A stretch of DNA of 13,756 bases from Caldithrix sp. (GTDB lineage Bacteria; KSB1; UBA2214; DYKH01). The stretch covers positions 1 to 13,756 of the forward strand of contig DYKH01000006.1 in assembly GCA_020722685.1 (NCBI GenBank), written 5' to 3'. Shown here piece by piece: positions 6,821 through 13,651 of this stretch (positions are counted from its first letter, which is position 1; each line of letters begins with the position of its first letter). A program made the translations under genes and the position numbers. The notes under the pieces were generated by a model. It was given only the letters and a program-made list of their open reading frames with translations. It was not told the DNA's origin and made no database searches.

Positions 6821-7738
6821 TCACTCATCCACCTGTAGCGCAGGTGAAGATCGATTTAGCCTGAGGAAGGGGATGTATTCCATCTGGCTCAAAGCGATGC
6901 CAGCAAAGACCACCGTCATGCCGAGGATGGCGCGAGCACCGAGCACCTGACCGTAGAAAAAATAGTCGCCAATGACCGCCACGATGGGGGTGATGTAGAT
7001 GATGAGGGAGAGGGTGACCGGGGTCGTGGTTTTCAACAGCCAATAGTAGAAGGCAAAAGCCAGGGCAGAGCCAACCCCGCCCAGATAGATCACCGCCAGC
7101 ATGACTCGCTGGTTGAGATGAACCTGCCGGATGTCCTCAGAAGCCAACCCGATCAGCAGTAGGAAAACAACGCCGATTAGCATCTGCAGGAAACTGAGCG
7201 ATAGATGATTCATCTTTTGCAGATGCTTTTTCACCAGCACCGTCGATAGGGCGCCTCCTGCCGCCCCGATAGTGATGGCCAAGCTACCCAAGATAACGAC
7301 GACGCTGAATTGGGTGAGAATCAGTTGCTGATAGAAGACGATAAAAATGCCTGTGAAGCCCAGCACCAGTCCCAGCACCTTGTTAACCTGAAATTTTGCG
7401 CCGGGAATGAGGAACTTGCTCCACAAAGCCGTGAACAGGGGAAAGGTGGCGAAAAAGATAGAGGTGACGCCAGCGCTAAGGTACTGCTCTCCCCAATAAA
7501 TCAATCCGTAATCGAGCACATACATCAAGAAGGCGCTGATGGCAAGAACAGCAAAAAGTCTTGACTGCATTGTGAGGGAGACGCGCTTCCAATAGATATA
7601 GATTCCCAAAAAAACGATAGCAACGCCAAAACGGATGCTGGCGCCAAGGAAAGGTGGGATTCCTTCCAATGAGACTTTTATGGCAATCCAGGTGGTTCCC
7701 CAGACGATACAGAGAAATAGAAATGTCAGAATCTGCAT
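6821..7738 (-). CDS. EamA/DMT-superfamily transporter
   Basis: This 305-residue inner-membrane protein has ten likely helices formed by two EamA repeats (about 5-130 and 145-285), the usual size of drug/metabolite transporters of the RhaT/YdcZ/RarD type. Family features are the opening FLFLCIVWGTTWIAIKVSLE (6-25) and, in the second repeat, GGVGSALAFAFYYWLLKTTT with the following ITPIVAVIGDYFFYG. Such proteins usually export amino acids or other metabolites, but the substrate cannot be read from sequence. The ATG at 7738 lies 34 bases after the stop of the cohesin-like gene. There is no strong ribosome binding site (TAGGAAAG is about 14 bases away). It may therefore be the last gene of the minus-strand operon. 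A terminator follows. Confidence 0.9.
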   Translation of the reverse strand: MQILTFLFLCIVWGTTWIAIKVSLEGIPPFLGASIRFGVAIVFLGIYIYWKRVSLTMQSRLFAVLAISAFLMYVLDYGLIYWGEQYLSAGVTSIFFATFPLFTALWSKFLIPGAKFQVNKVLGLVLGFTGIFIVFYQQLILTQFSVVVILGSLAITIGAAGGALSTVLVKKHLQKMNHLSLSFLQMLIGVVFLLLIGLASEDIRQVHLNQRVMLAVIYLGGVGSALAFAFYYWLLKTTTPVTLSLIIYITPIVAVIGDYFFYGQVLGARAILGMTVVFAGIALSQMEYIPFLRLNRSSPALQVDE

Positions 7739-7772
7739 GCGTGTGGTAAAGCTTTCCTATTCGGCATGACGG

Positions 7773-8552
7773 TCAGCGCACCAAGAGCATCTTGCGAGTT
7801 GCTACAAAATCGTTAATCGACAACCGGCAGAAATAAATTCCTGACGGCAAATCATCTGCCTTGAAAATCGCTTGATGCTGTCCTGCCTTCATTGGGCCGG
7901 AAAGTAAGGTCGTTACTTTACGTCCGGCAACGTCATAAACCTCTAACAACAATCGGCCGGACTCTTTGACAGCGAAACGAATAATCGTCTCGGGATTAAA
8001 GGGGTTCGGAAAGTTTTGCTTCAAACTGTAGCTGGCCGGCAACTGAGTTGGATCCGCGCCAACGCCGGTAACGGGTGTGATGCTGAAAATACCCGCATCA
8101 GCGAGCACTTCGGCAACAGGCTCGCCTTCAGGAGTAGACAGCAACGGCGTGACTTGGAAGTCCAAGCTGTCATCGCCTGTCGTTGCGCCGGCAGCCACAC
8201 TGATCAGCAAGTCGAGGATTTTTCCCTCGCCGGCCGGTATAGCTTTCCCGTTTAGACTGAAGAGGATGAGCTTGTTGTTGTGAGTCATGGCAATGAAATC
8301 CTGGGTTCGTTGACTCAACAGCACCGAATCGAGGGTGAGGAAAGAGAGCTTGTCGGTTAAGGTGAACTGAACGCCGGCCACGTTTTCAGAGTTGGTCAAA
8401 TAAACGGAAACGAGATTGCCAGTTGTACCAACGCCGCCTGTGCCGGAACCAATGGTCAGTTGATTGGCTCCGAATGTGCCGGTGCCATATAGAAGGGACG
8501 CTATGCTGGCGAGGTCAATGAGAATTCTCAGTGGAGTTGCTCTTGTCTTCAT
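7773..8552 (-). CDS. Secreted cohesin-like protein with type IX sorting domain
   Basis: This 259-residue exported protein has three parts. The first is a hydrophobic N-terminus (about 8-29, ending near TFGA), probably a signal peptide. The second is a cohesin-like beta domain (about 30-158), marked by GNLVSVYLTNSENVAGVQFT and AIPAGEGKILDLLISV. The third is a C-terminal sorting domain (about 175-259), with YSLKQNFPNPFNPETIIRF, then VYDVAGRKVTTLL and the end DLPSGIYFCRLSINDF. The last part is the tail used for export by the type IX system in FCB bacteria. The cohesin-like fold suggests a binding or scaffold role, but no dockerin partner is seen here. It follows the M14 peptidase gene by 70 bases on the same strand. 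The ATG at 8552 has only a close GGATAGGG upstream. Function beyond secretion is unknown. Confidence 0.85.
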   Translation of the reverse strand: MKTRATPLRILIDLASIASLLYGTGTFGANQLTIGSGTGGVGTTGNLVSVYLTNSENVAGVQFTLTDKLSFLTLDSVLLSQRTQDFIAMTHNNKLILFSLNGKAIPAGEGKILDLLISVAAGATTGDDSLDFQVTPLLSTPEGEPVAEVLADAGIFSITPVTGVGADPTQLPASYSLKQNFPNPFNPETIIRFAVKESGRLLLEVYDVAGRKVTTLLSGPMKAGQHQAIFKADDLPSGIYFCRLSINDFVATRKMLLVR

Positions 8553-8622
8553 ACCCTATCCGATGTTGTCGAAACCTGTCGAATCAATCAGTAAGCAAAT
8601 TGAGTTCCTTCTTGGCTCGGGA

Positions 8623-10545
8623 TCATTTCAGAAGCAGAACTTTACGCGCAATCTGCTCACCCTGAGTCTCCAGGCGGCAGACAAAGATACCCGAGGCGCA
8701 GTCCATCCCGGCTTCATTGGTTCCATCCCAATCGACAAAATGGTGGCCGGCGGGGAATTCGCCCTGTAGCAGATTCTTGACGCGCTGACCGGCTTGATTG
8801 TATATTGACACGGCAATGCTGGAAGCTTGCGATAGTGTGAAGCTGAATCTGGTCATGGAATTGAAAGGATTGGGAAAATTTTGCGCCAGCTCAAAGCGCT
8901 TCGGCAATTGGCTCGCAAGCGGCGGGATGCCGGTGCTGCTGCGTGTTACCTTGAAAGAATCTAATGCTGCCGGCGCCCCGCGCGGGGAAGTCCCGGTTCT
9001 GCCGATTTCATCCTTAGCCTGTACAAAGTAAAATACAGTGCTATCGAGACCGACCGACGGAATCTCAGCAATATATTGCTCCCCGATGCCGGTGGGTACC
9101 AACTGCGCCGAATCAAAGGCGGCGGCGCCGATATTTTTTAAGTACACTTTAAAGCTGGATGGGTCGATCAAGCGGGGCGCCGTCAATTGAATGGGGGGAG
9201 TGATGGTAGCGCGCAAAGTCAGCGGATCGACAGGATCCTTGACATCCGGCAAACGTTGATGGCTTACAATCGGCTCTTCTCCGGCCGCGTAAGTCAGATA
9301 GAGATTCGGTCCCAGATTTTCCAAGATCAATGGCATGATGAGCGTGGTATCCGGCCAAAATCGACCTTGCTCGACGCTGCCGACTTCGGGGGTAAAGGCA
9401 AAGATTTTTTTCTCGCCGTACAGCCAATCGTCCGAGTCGCCGTTGGTTTGATAGATGGTGCCGGTGTAATAATTGCCGGCCTCGTAACCGTTGTAGGCCA
9501 CGCAGCTATCGGCCAAAGCTCGGAAAGCGCTGGCGTCCGGCTCCGGCGGATTAGCAGCCACATATCCCCAGGGATAGAGCCAGTACTGCCCATAGCTGTG
9601 ATAAGAGAGGCTGACGACAAAATTGTGCTCAGAAACGAAATCCCGAATGGCTTGGGTCTCCGGTTCGGAAAAAGCCTCCGGCCCGCGATATGTTTCGCTG
9701 CCCGGATAGCTGCTTGAGCCACTGTTATTGTACCCCCACATATACCCGAAATTCCGATTGAGGTCCACCCCGTCGTACCAACTATCAAAGTTGCTGTTGT
9801 TGTCATTGTCCCGCATGTTCTTGCGCCACCAGACCGGATCGTCGTAGGGGCCGGAGTTTACGGCGCCAATGTCACCGGAAAAAACGTATTCGTGCCCATC
9901 CGGGTTGGCGGTGGGTATAAGCCAGATTTCCCGATTATTTACCAAATACGTCACATAAGGATCGCTGCCATAGTGGTCGATGAGATAGTGCATGAAATAC
10001 ATGATGATTTCCGGAGTGATCACTTCGCGGGCGTGGATGTTGGCCATGAACAGCGCATCGGCTTCGGCCGAGTCCTCGAAGGCCACTTGGTCGGAAATCT
10101 TGAGCGCCCAGATGTCATAGCCGCCGAGATTGTGCACTTTGTTATAGCTGTCGCCAATGTCGTGCAGGGAAGCCAATTCGGGATGGTCGGCAACGAGCTG
10201 TTGCATCTCCTGCAGCATTTCGTCAAAGCTGTGGAACGGCTTGAAATAGTTTTCGTTCCGCAGTTGCTCGGTGTGGGCAGTTAGGTCTTCGATGATGGGT
10301 GTGGTTTTCAAGCCCATTCTGGCGATGGCTTGTTGTTGATCAGAACGAATGATGGCTTCCAGAAAATTTTCTTTGCCGCTGAAATAGGTGATATCGACGC
10401 CCATTTCCTGAAGCTGCCCGGTTAGCTGCCGTTGTTCGGAATTGAATTCGATGCGTACTAAAGAAGTGGTGCTGCGGCCGGCGCCCAACAAAACGATGGC
10501 CCCAAACAGTAGGATACTCGTCGCTATGGAGACTGCGATTTTCAT
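8623..10545 (-). CDS. Secreted M14 zinc carboxypeptidase with type IX sorting domain
   Basis: This is a metallo-carboxypeptidase that would remove C-terminal residues from proteins or peptides outside the cell or on its surface. It has 640 residues from the ATG at 10545. A signal peptide (1-24) is followed by a propeptide-like region (about 28-95). The M14 catalytic domain (about 100-415) has zinc ligands H171 and E174 in ANIHAREVITPE, and H316 in SYHSYGQYW. NRN is at 263-265, a WRKNMR motif at 240-245, Y376 in DDWLYG, and the general base E387 in FTPEVGS. All catalytic residues look intact. A beta domain (about 445-535) leads to the sorting tail (about 548-640) with FELAQNFPNPFN and ASGIFVCRLE. 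The reading frame opens earlier at a GTG (10566), but GAGGAGG favours the ATG. It lies 24 bases after the preceding gene, probably in one operon with it. Confidence 0.95.
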   Translation of the reverse strand: MKIAVSIATSILLFGAIVLLGAGRSTTSLVRIEFNSEQRQLTGQLQEMGVDITYFSGKENFLEAIIRSDQQQAIARMGLKTTPIIEDLTAHTEQLRNENYFKPFHSFDEMLQEMQQLVADHPELASLHDIGDSYNKVHNLGGYDIWALKISDQVAFEDSAEADALFMANIHAREVITPEIIMYFMHYLIDHYGSDPYVTYLVNNREIWLIPTANPDGHEYVFSGDIGAVNSGPYDDPVWWRKNMRDNDNNSNFDSWYDGVDLNRNFGYMWGYNNSGSSSYPGSETYRGPEAFSEPETQAIRDFVSEHNFVVSLSYHSYGQYWLYPWGYVAANPPEPDASAFRALADSCVAYNGYEAGNYYTGTIYQTNGDSDDWLYGEKKIFAFTPEVGSVEQGRFWPDTTLIMPLILENLGPNLYLTYAAGEEPIVSHQRLPDVKDPVDPLTLRATITPPIQLTAPRLIDPSSFKVYLKNIGAAAFDSAQLVPTGIGEQYIAEIPSVGLDSTVFYFVQAKDEIGRTGTSPRGAPAALDSFKVTRSSTGIPPLASQLPKRFELAQNFPNPFNSMTRFSFTLSQASSIAVSIYNQAGQRVKNLLQGEFPAGHHFVDWDGTNEAGMDCASGIFVCRLETQGEQIARKVLLLK

Positions 10546-10550
10546 CCAAT

Positions 10551-10557
10551 CCTCCTC
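10551..10557 (-). promoter_or_regulatory. Ribosome binding site fixing the carboxypeptidase start
   Basis: GAGGAGG on the minus strand lies 5 bases before the ATG at 10545. It overlaps the frame opened by the GTG at 10566, so that upstream start is unlikely. Confidence 0.75.
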
Positions 10558-10569
10558 AGATGTCACAAC

Positions 10570-11244
10570 CTACTCCCCTTTGAATCTTTCCACTGCGTAG
10601 ACGGAAAGCAGCTTTGATTTTGTAATTCGAAAGACAAAGGCTATCTCCGCTTCGTACATCAAATCGTTGGTTCGCATGCTCACGATCGCGTTCCCCGCCG
10701 ATCCATCCACTGTCAACTGCCAGTCCGGTCGCTGCGGCAGATGCAGCTTGGACTTGGCCGGCGTGATGGCCGCCTGTAGCCGGCTGCGGATTTTGCTGTA
10801 CTCCTGCTGCGTCCGCTTTCGCAATGGATTCAAATTCGCCAACGTTTGCCACTCTTCGACTTTGAGTAACCGAAGGGAAAACTTCGCATGGCGCTGCCCC
10901 ATCGCAAACTGCTTGATGAAAAATCTACCTTTCGCTTTCATCCAGCTTCCTTGCTCTACAGGCGTGCTTTCGGCCAACGCGACATAATTCCTGCTTACGG
11001 CCGGATCGAGTCGCCAGATGACGGGCAGTCTTTGCCCTCCGATTTCGGTTTCACCAAAGACACCTTCCACCTCGACCAATGCCGACGAATCGCTTGGCGT
11101 GTCGATGGTTTGAGCCTGCTTTACCGCCGACCGATTCTCTTCGATGTAGGTCTTGCCGATCACAATTCGATAAGGCGAACGACAAGTCGTAAAGCTTGCG
11201 AAAGTCAGTAAGATCCAAGCTAATGAATTGGCGATTCCGCTCAT
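10570..11244 (-). CDS. Exported protein of unknown function, possible lipoprotein
   Basis: I do not recognise this protein. From the ATG at 11244 it has 224 residues. A hydrophobic start, MSGIANSLAWILLTFASFTT, runs up to C21, which suggests a signal peptide. The FTTC context is a poor lipobox, so lipid attachment is uncertain. Residues 54-135 read as alternating beta-type sequence (LVEVEGVFGETEIGG, LPVIWRLDP, KFSLRLLKVEEW). A charged helical stretch (140-165) follows, then a second beta-rich part to the end. The frame is open upstream to a TTG at 11313, 6 bases after the preceding stop, which would give 247 residues. Neither start has a clear ribosome binding site. The stop is 24 bases before the carboxypeptidase ATG, so all are probably co-transcribed. 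A role connected with the secreted peptidase is only a guess from position. Confidence 0.7.
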   Translation of the reverse strand: MSGIANSLAWILLTFASFTTCRSPYRIVIGKTYIEENRSAVKQAQTIDTPSDSSALVEVEGVFGETEIGGQRLPVIWRLDPAVSRNYVALAESTPVEQGSWMKAKGRFFIKQFAMGQRHAKFSLRLLKVEEWQTLANLNPLRKRTQQEYSKIRSRLQAAITPAKSKLHLPQRPDWQLTVDGSAGNAIVSMRTNDLMYEAEIAFVFRITKSKLLSVYAVERFKGE

Positions 11245-11319
11245 ACGGGGTTGACAATCTCCAGTAGTTGGCGACTGCCAGAAAGCAAGCCGCAAAAGTA
11301 TCTTCAGCAACAATCGGCT

Positions 11320-11949
11320 TTAGCGTAAAATTTCCCGCAACGCTTCATAGTTCACGCCTTCTGCGAAGCGTCTTAGATCAACCAAATCCTTGATGCCGTC
11401 GCCGATAAAGCGCACCACCGCAGCAGAATTGAGCACCATGCTCAGCTCGCCGTGCCTACCGGTTTTGTCGAATTCGGCAATGAATCGCTTGCCGGCAATG
11501 GTTTCGATCTCTGCGTTTTGGCTGCTGGAACGCATTTGCAGCGGATTGGCGATCCAGGTCTGCAAACCGGCCGCCTTTGTCCGGTCGAAGGCAAATTCGA
11601 TTTCTATCGATGCCGAGGTCTTTTGATGATAATAGAGCTTTTTCGCGGCAAAGCTGTTGTTCGAGGAGATGGTCGAATTGGCTTCCTGAGATTTCATTTC
11701 CTCCCAATCGCCGAAAGGCTTGGGAAAGTACTGCTGCAATTGTTCCATCATCCTCGATTGGATGAGTGTGATGGCCCGCTGCAATTGCGCGATAGAACGG
11801 CGATACTCACTTTTGTCATATGCCGCCCGGGCCAAGTCAAGAACTTCACCGAGGTCGTTGGTATCTTGGGCTGCCATGGGCAGATGGCCTGAAGCAGTGA
11901 AACCCAGCACCAGGCCAATGACCATAGCAAGCTTGGCTCTCCTCATCAT
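11320..11949 (-). CDS. Secreted or periplasmic protein of unknown function
   Basis: No family is recognised. The 209-residue protein starts with a clear signal peptide (MMRRAKLAMVIGLVLGFTASG, likely cut after about A27 in LPMAAQD). Residues 30-68 (LGEVLDLARAAYDKSEYRRS, then IAQLQRAITLIQSRM) form a helical pair resembling one TPR-like repeat. The rest is a mixed alpha/beta domain with IEIEFAFDR (about 117-125), KRFIAEFDKTGRHGELSMVL (about 153-172) and AVVRFIGDGIKDLVDLRRF (about 177-195). The ATG at 11949 has AAGGAG 6 bases upstream. It is the first gene of the minus-strand group and is followed at 6-75 bases by the next unknown gene, depending on that start. It is probably expressed from a promoter in the interval before 12040. 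Confidence 0.75.
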   Translation of the reverse strand: MMRRAKLAMVIGLVLGFTASGHLPMAAQDTNDLGEVLDLARAAYDKSEYRRSIAQLQRAITLIQSRMMEQLQQYFPKPFGDWEEMKSQEANSTISSNNSFAAKKLYYHQKTSASIEIEFAFDRTKAAGLQTWIANPLQMRSSSQNAEIETIAGKRFIAEFDKTGRHGELSMVLNSAAVVRFIGDGIKDLVDLRRFAEGVNYEALREILR

Positions 11950-11972
11950 CCAAATCTCCTTTGTTTAAAGCC

Positions 11973-12005
11973 GTCTTCCCGGAAGCTCCGAGCTTGCGAG
12001 AAGAC
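11973..12005. promoter_or_regulatory. Dyad in the leader of the secreted-protein operon
   Basis: An inverted repeat has GTCTTC (11973-11978) with GAAGAC (12000-12005) outside and AAGCTC (11983-11988) with GAGCTT (11990-11995) inside around one C, plus two more pairs between. It sits about 24 bases before the ATG at 11949. No T-run follows on the minus strand, so it reads as an operator or RNA stem instead of a terminator. Confidence 0.4.
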
Positions 12006-12042
12006 CAAAATAGGAAAAGTACATCATTGATTGAATAATAAG

Positions 12043-12066
12043 AAAGCCCTGTTAGAGGGCTTTTTG
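12043..12066 (-). terminator. Hairpin terminator, probably for the BMC operon
   Basis: AAAGCCCT (12043-12050) and AGGGCTTT (12056-12063) form a perfect 8-base stem with a GTTAG loop. On the minus strand it is followed by TTTCTTATT, and on the plus strand by a T-run of five (12061-12065), so it could act in both directions. It lies between the end of the microcompartment operon and the next minus-strand gene. Confidence 0.65.
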
Positions 12067-12079
12067 CAGAGGGTATTAA

Positions 12080-12215
12080 GGAGCGGCGCTTAAATAACTT
12101 CCCCATATCTCAAACCGCGAATGGACTCGAATAAACGCGAATTAAAAAAGAATTAGTGTTCATTCGCGTTTATTAGCGGTTTGGGAAAATGGGCAGGTTA
12201 TTTAGATGGCGCTCC
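12080..12215. repeat. 136-base imperfect inverted repeat abutting the aldolase stop
   Basis: Paired blocks from outside to centre: GGAGCG (12080-12085) with CGCTCC (12210-12215). TAAATAAC (12091-12098) with GTTATTTA (12197-12204). CCCAT (12102-12106) with ATGGG (12189-12193). CAAACCGC (12111-12118) with GCGGTTTG (12176-12183). AATAAACGCGAAT (12130-12142) with ATTCGCGTTTATT (12162-12174). The loop is 19 AT-rich bases. The left arm has about 10 extra bases (12119-12129). TAAG occurs just outside both ends (12077-12080, 12216-12219), which could be a small target duplication. The CGCGAAT-type core resembles dispersed repeats known from many environmental genomes (from memory). Confidence 0.75.
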
Positions 12216-13006
12216 TAAGAGTTCGTAGCCATCTTCTCGATCACCCGCCGTGTCACGTCCTCGATGACCTTGCGGTCATCCGAGCTTATTGGGTTGCTAA
12301 CATTTGTGGTCGGCTGGGCTTTTATTTCCGGAAGATTAAGGTTGCACACCGGCGAGTCGGTGCGGATGCCGAATTTTTTACGCAGTGCGATCAATTCCTC
12401 CACGTCCTTGGCCGGCAAGCCACGGACGTTGCCCAGTTGATAAGCGACAAACATGATTTTGGCGAAATGCTCCATGGTTTCCATCTTGAAATGCGCGTTG
12501 TAAACGTCGCTGCCCACGGTGATGGCGCCGTGGTTTTCCAAGAGGACGGCGTCATATTGCTTGAGATAGCGCACGACCACGTCGGCAAGAGCCTGCGTCC
12601 CTGGGGTCGCGTACTCGGCAATGGGGATGGCACCGATGGAAATGATCACTTCGGGCAGAATACACTGGGTGAGCGGAATGCCGGCAACGGCAAATCCCGT
12701 CGCCGTGGGCGGATGTGCGTGCACCACCGCTTTGATGTCCGGCCTGCCTTTATAGATGGATAGATGCATCTTAGACTCGGAAGACGGTTTGGAAGTGCCG
12801 CTCACTTTGTTGCCATCCAAGTCAACGACTACCAGATCGCTGGGCTGAAGATAACCTTTGCTCATGCCCGTAGGCGTCAGCACCACGTGCTTTTCGTCAA
12901 GCCGTACGCTGACGTTGCCATCATTGGCAGCCACATAGCCGCGCTGGTAGATCCGCCGACAAACTTCGACAATATCCTTCTTAACTTTGAAAATTGAAGT
13001 GGCCAT
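12215..13006 (-). CDS. Class II aldolase, BMC-associated (fuculose/rhamnulose-phosphate aldolase-like)
   Basis: This is a zinc-dependent class II aldolase/adducin-family enzyme, expected to cleave L-fuculose- or L-rhamnulose-1-phosphate to DHAP and lactaldehyde. Of its 263 residues, the first 215 or so form the aldolase. Visible features are NDGNVS (28-33), the phosphate/active-site block SSES (75-78, E77 likely catalytic), zinc ligands H96 and H98 in AVVHAHPP, and H159 in LLENHGAIT. After a polar linker (about 220-240), residues 241-263 (SSDDRKVIEDVTRRVIEKMA, then TNS) form an amphipathic helix. This resembles peptides that target enzymes into microcompartments. The ATG at 13006 has AAGGA (13012-13016) overlapping the stop of the preceding vertex-protein gene, so the genes are tightly coupled. 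Substrate is inferred from context. The TAG stop lies at the end of a large inverted repeat. Confidence 0.9.
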   Translation of the reverse strand: MATSIFKVKKDIVEVCRRIYQRGYVAANDGNVSVRLDEKHVVLTPTGMSKGYLQPSDLVVVDLDGNKVSGTSKPSSESKMHLSIYKGRPDIKAVVHAHPPTATGFAVAGIPLTQCILPEVIISIGAIPIAEYATPGTQALADVVVRYLKQYDAVLLENHGAITVGSDVYNAHFKMETMEHFAKIMFVAYQLGNVRGLPAKDVEELIALRKKFGIRTDSPVCNLNLPEIKAQPTTNVSNPISSDDRKVIEDVTRRVIEKMATNS

Positions 13007-13014
13007 TCACATCC

Positions 13015-13323
13015 TTATTGTTTTCTTCGGCCCGTGCCCTTGCTCTTCTTTTCCTGAGGGATATCAACCCGGTCGATGAAACCGACAATCACGCTGCGCA
13101 ACGGGATTTGCTTTTTTCCCATGATATCGCCGGCGGCGCGGCCTTCCCGAGCGACCAAAACCACGTCTCCTTCGCCGGCGTCAATCGAATCCACCGCAAC
13201 GGTAATGTTGCCGGTGCGATTGAAATCCAAATCAAGTGTGTCCACCAGTAATAGACGACATCCCTGGTAAACGGGGTGTTTGACGGTCGAAACGAGGTTT
13301 CCGATGACTTGGCAGATTTCCAT
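13015..13323 (-). CDS. BMC vertex protein, EutN/CcmL family (BMC-P), copy 1
   Basis: This 102-residue pentamer-forming protein would close the corners of a bacterial microcompartment shell. It follows the family layout: GNLVSTVKHPVYQGCRLLLV (8-27), VAVDSIDAGEGDVVLVAREG (42-61) and SVIVGFIDRVDI (77-88). The central glycine-rich AGEGDVVLV segment is the family hallmark. It ends with a basic tail (EKKSKGTGRRKQ, 91-102) absent from the neighbouring paralogue. The ATG at 13323 lies 10 bases after the stop of the upstream vertex gene, with no clear ribosome binding site (translational coupling likely). Its stop overlaps the ribosome binding site of the aldolase. It is clearly different in sequence from copy 2, so the two probably occupy different vertex roles. 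Confidence 0.9.
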   Translation of the reverse strand: MEICQVIGNLVSTVKHPVYQGCRLLLVDTLDLDFNRTGNITVAVDSIDAGEGDVVLVAREGRAAGDIMGKKQIPLRSVIVGFIDRVDIPQEKKSKGTGRRKQ

Positions 13324-13333
13324 AAATTTTCAA

Positions 13334-13651
13334 CTACTTGTTTTGGACCAGCCATGCTTGTATGCGCATCTTAATTTCCTTTTGCGAGATCGCGTGCGTG
13401 GAATCTATAATTCCCACGATCGCCGCATCGGCGGGTATCTTTTTCTCCGGCAAGGCATAGGTTGCCTCGCGGGCGCCGACCCAATAAACGATCTCCCCTT
13501 CGCCGGAGCCAATAGCGTCCGCAGCGATGATCGCTTTGCCCATGGCTTGCAGATGCTCGTCCACGGGCTGGAGGACGTACAACTTGACTCCATCAAGCTG
13601 GTGGTCTTTTTGTGTCGCCCACACCTTGCCAATGACCTTGCCAAGTTTCAT
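13334..13651 (-). CDS. BMC vertex protein, EutN/CcmL family (BMC-P), copy 2
   Basis: This 105-residue shell vertex protein is a second member of the EutN/CcmL family. It has MKLGKVIGKVWATQKDHQLD (1-20) and GVKLYVLQPVD (21-31), both typical of the family, then AADAIGSGEGEIVYWVGARE (43-62) and IPADAAIVGIIDS (72-84). A C-terminal helix (about 89-103, QKEIKMRIQAWLV) goes beyond the basic fold. The ATG at 13651 has a weak GGA about 9 bases upstream. It is the first gene of the BMC group seen here, and shell hexamer genes, aldehyde dehydrogenase and similar parts would be expected past the right edge. Two or three vertex paralogues per locus are usual in the fucose/rhamnose-type microcompartments. 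Confidence 0.92.
   Translation of the reverse strand: MKLGKVIGKVWATQKDHQLDGVKLYVLQPVDEHLQAMGKAIIAADAIGSGEGEIVYWVGAREATYALPEKKIPADAAIVGIIDSTHAISQKEIKMRIQAWLVQNK

Noticed and set aside
9187..9717. 176-codon + strand open frame opposite the carboxypeptidase gene
   Set aside because: It is antisense to the intact catalytic domain with all zinc ligands in place. The open frame is a shadow of that gene's codon bias.
12080..12215. Second attC site candidate
   Set aside because: The inverted repeat lacks RYYYAAC and GTTRRRY boxes at its ends and has no core site on either side, so it does not fit integron recombination sites.
12206..12763. 185-codon + strand open frame opposite the aldolase
   Set aside because: Antisense to an intact aldolase with all active-site residues. 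It also starts within the inverted repeat.
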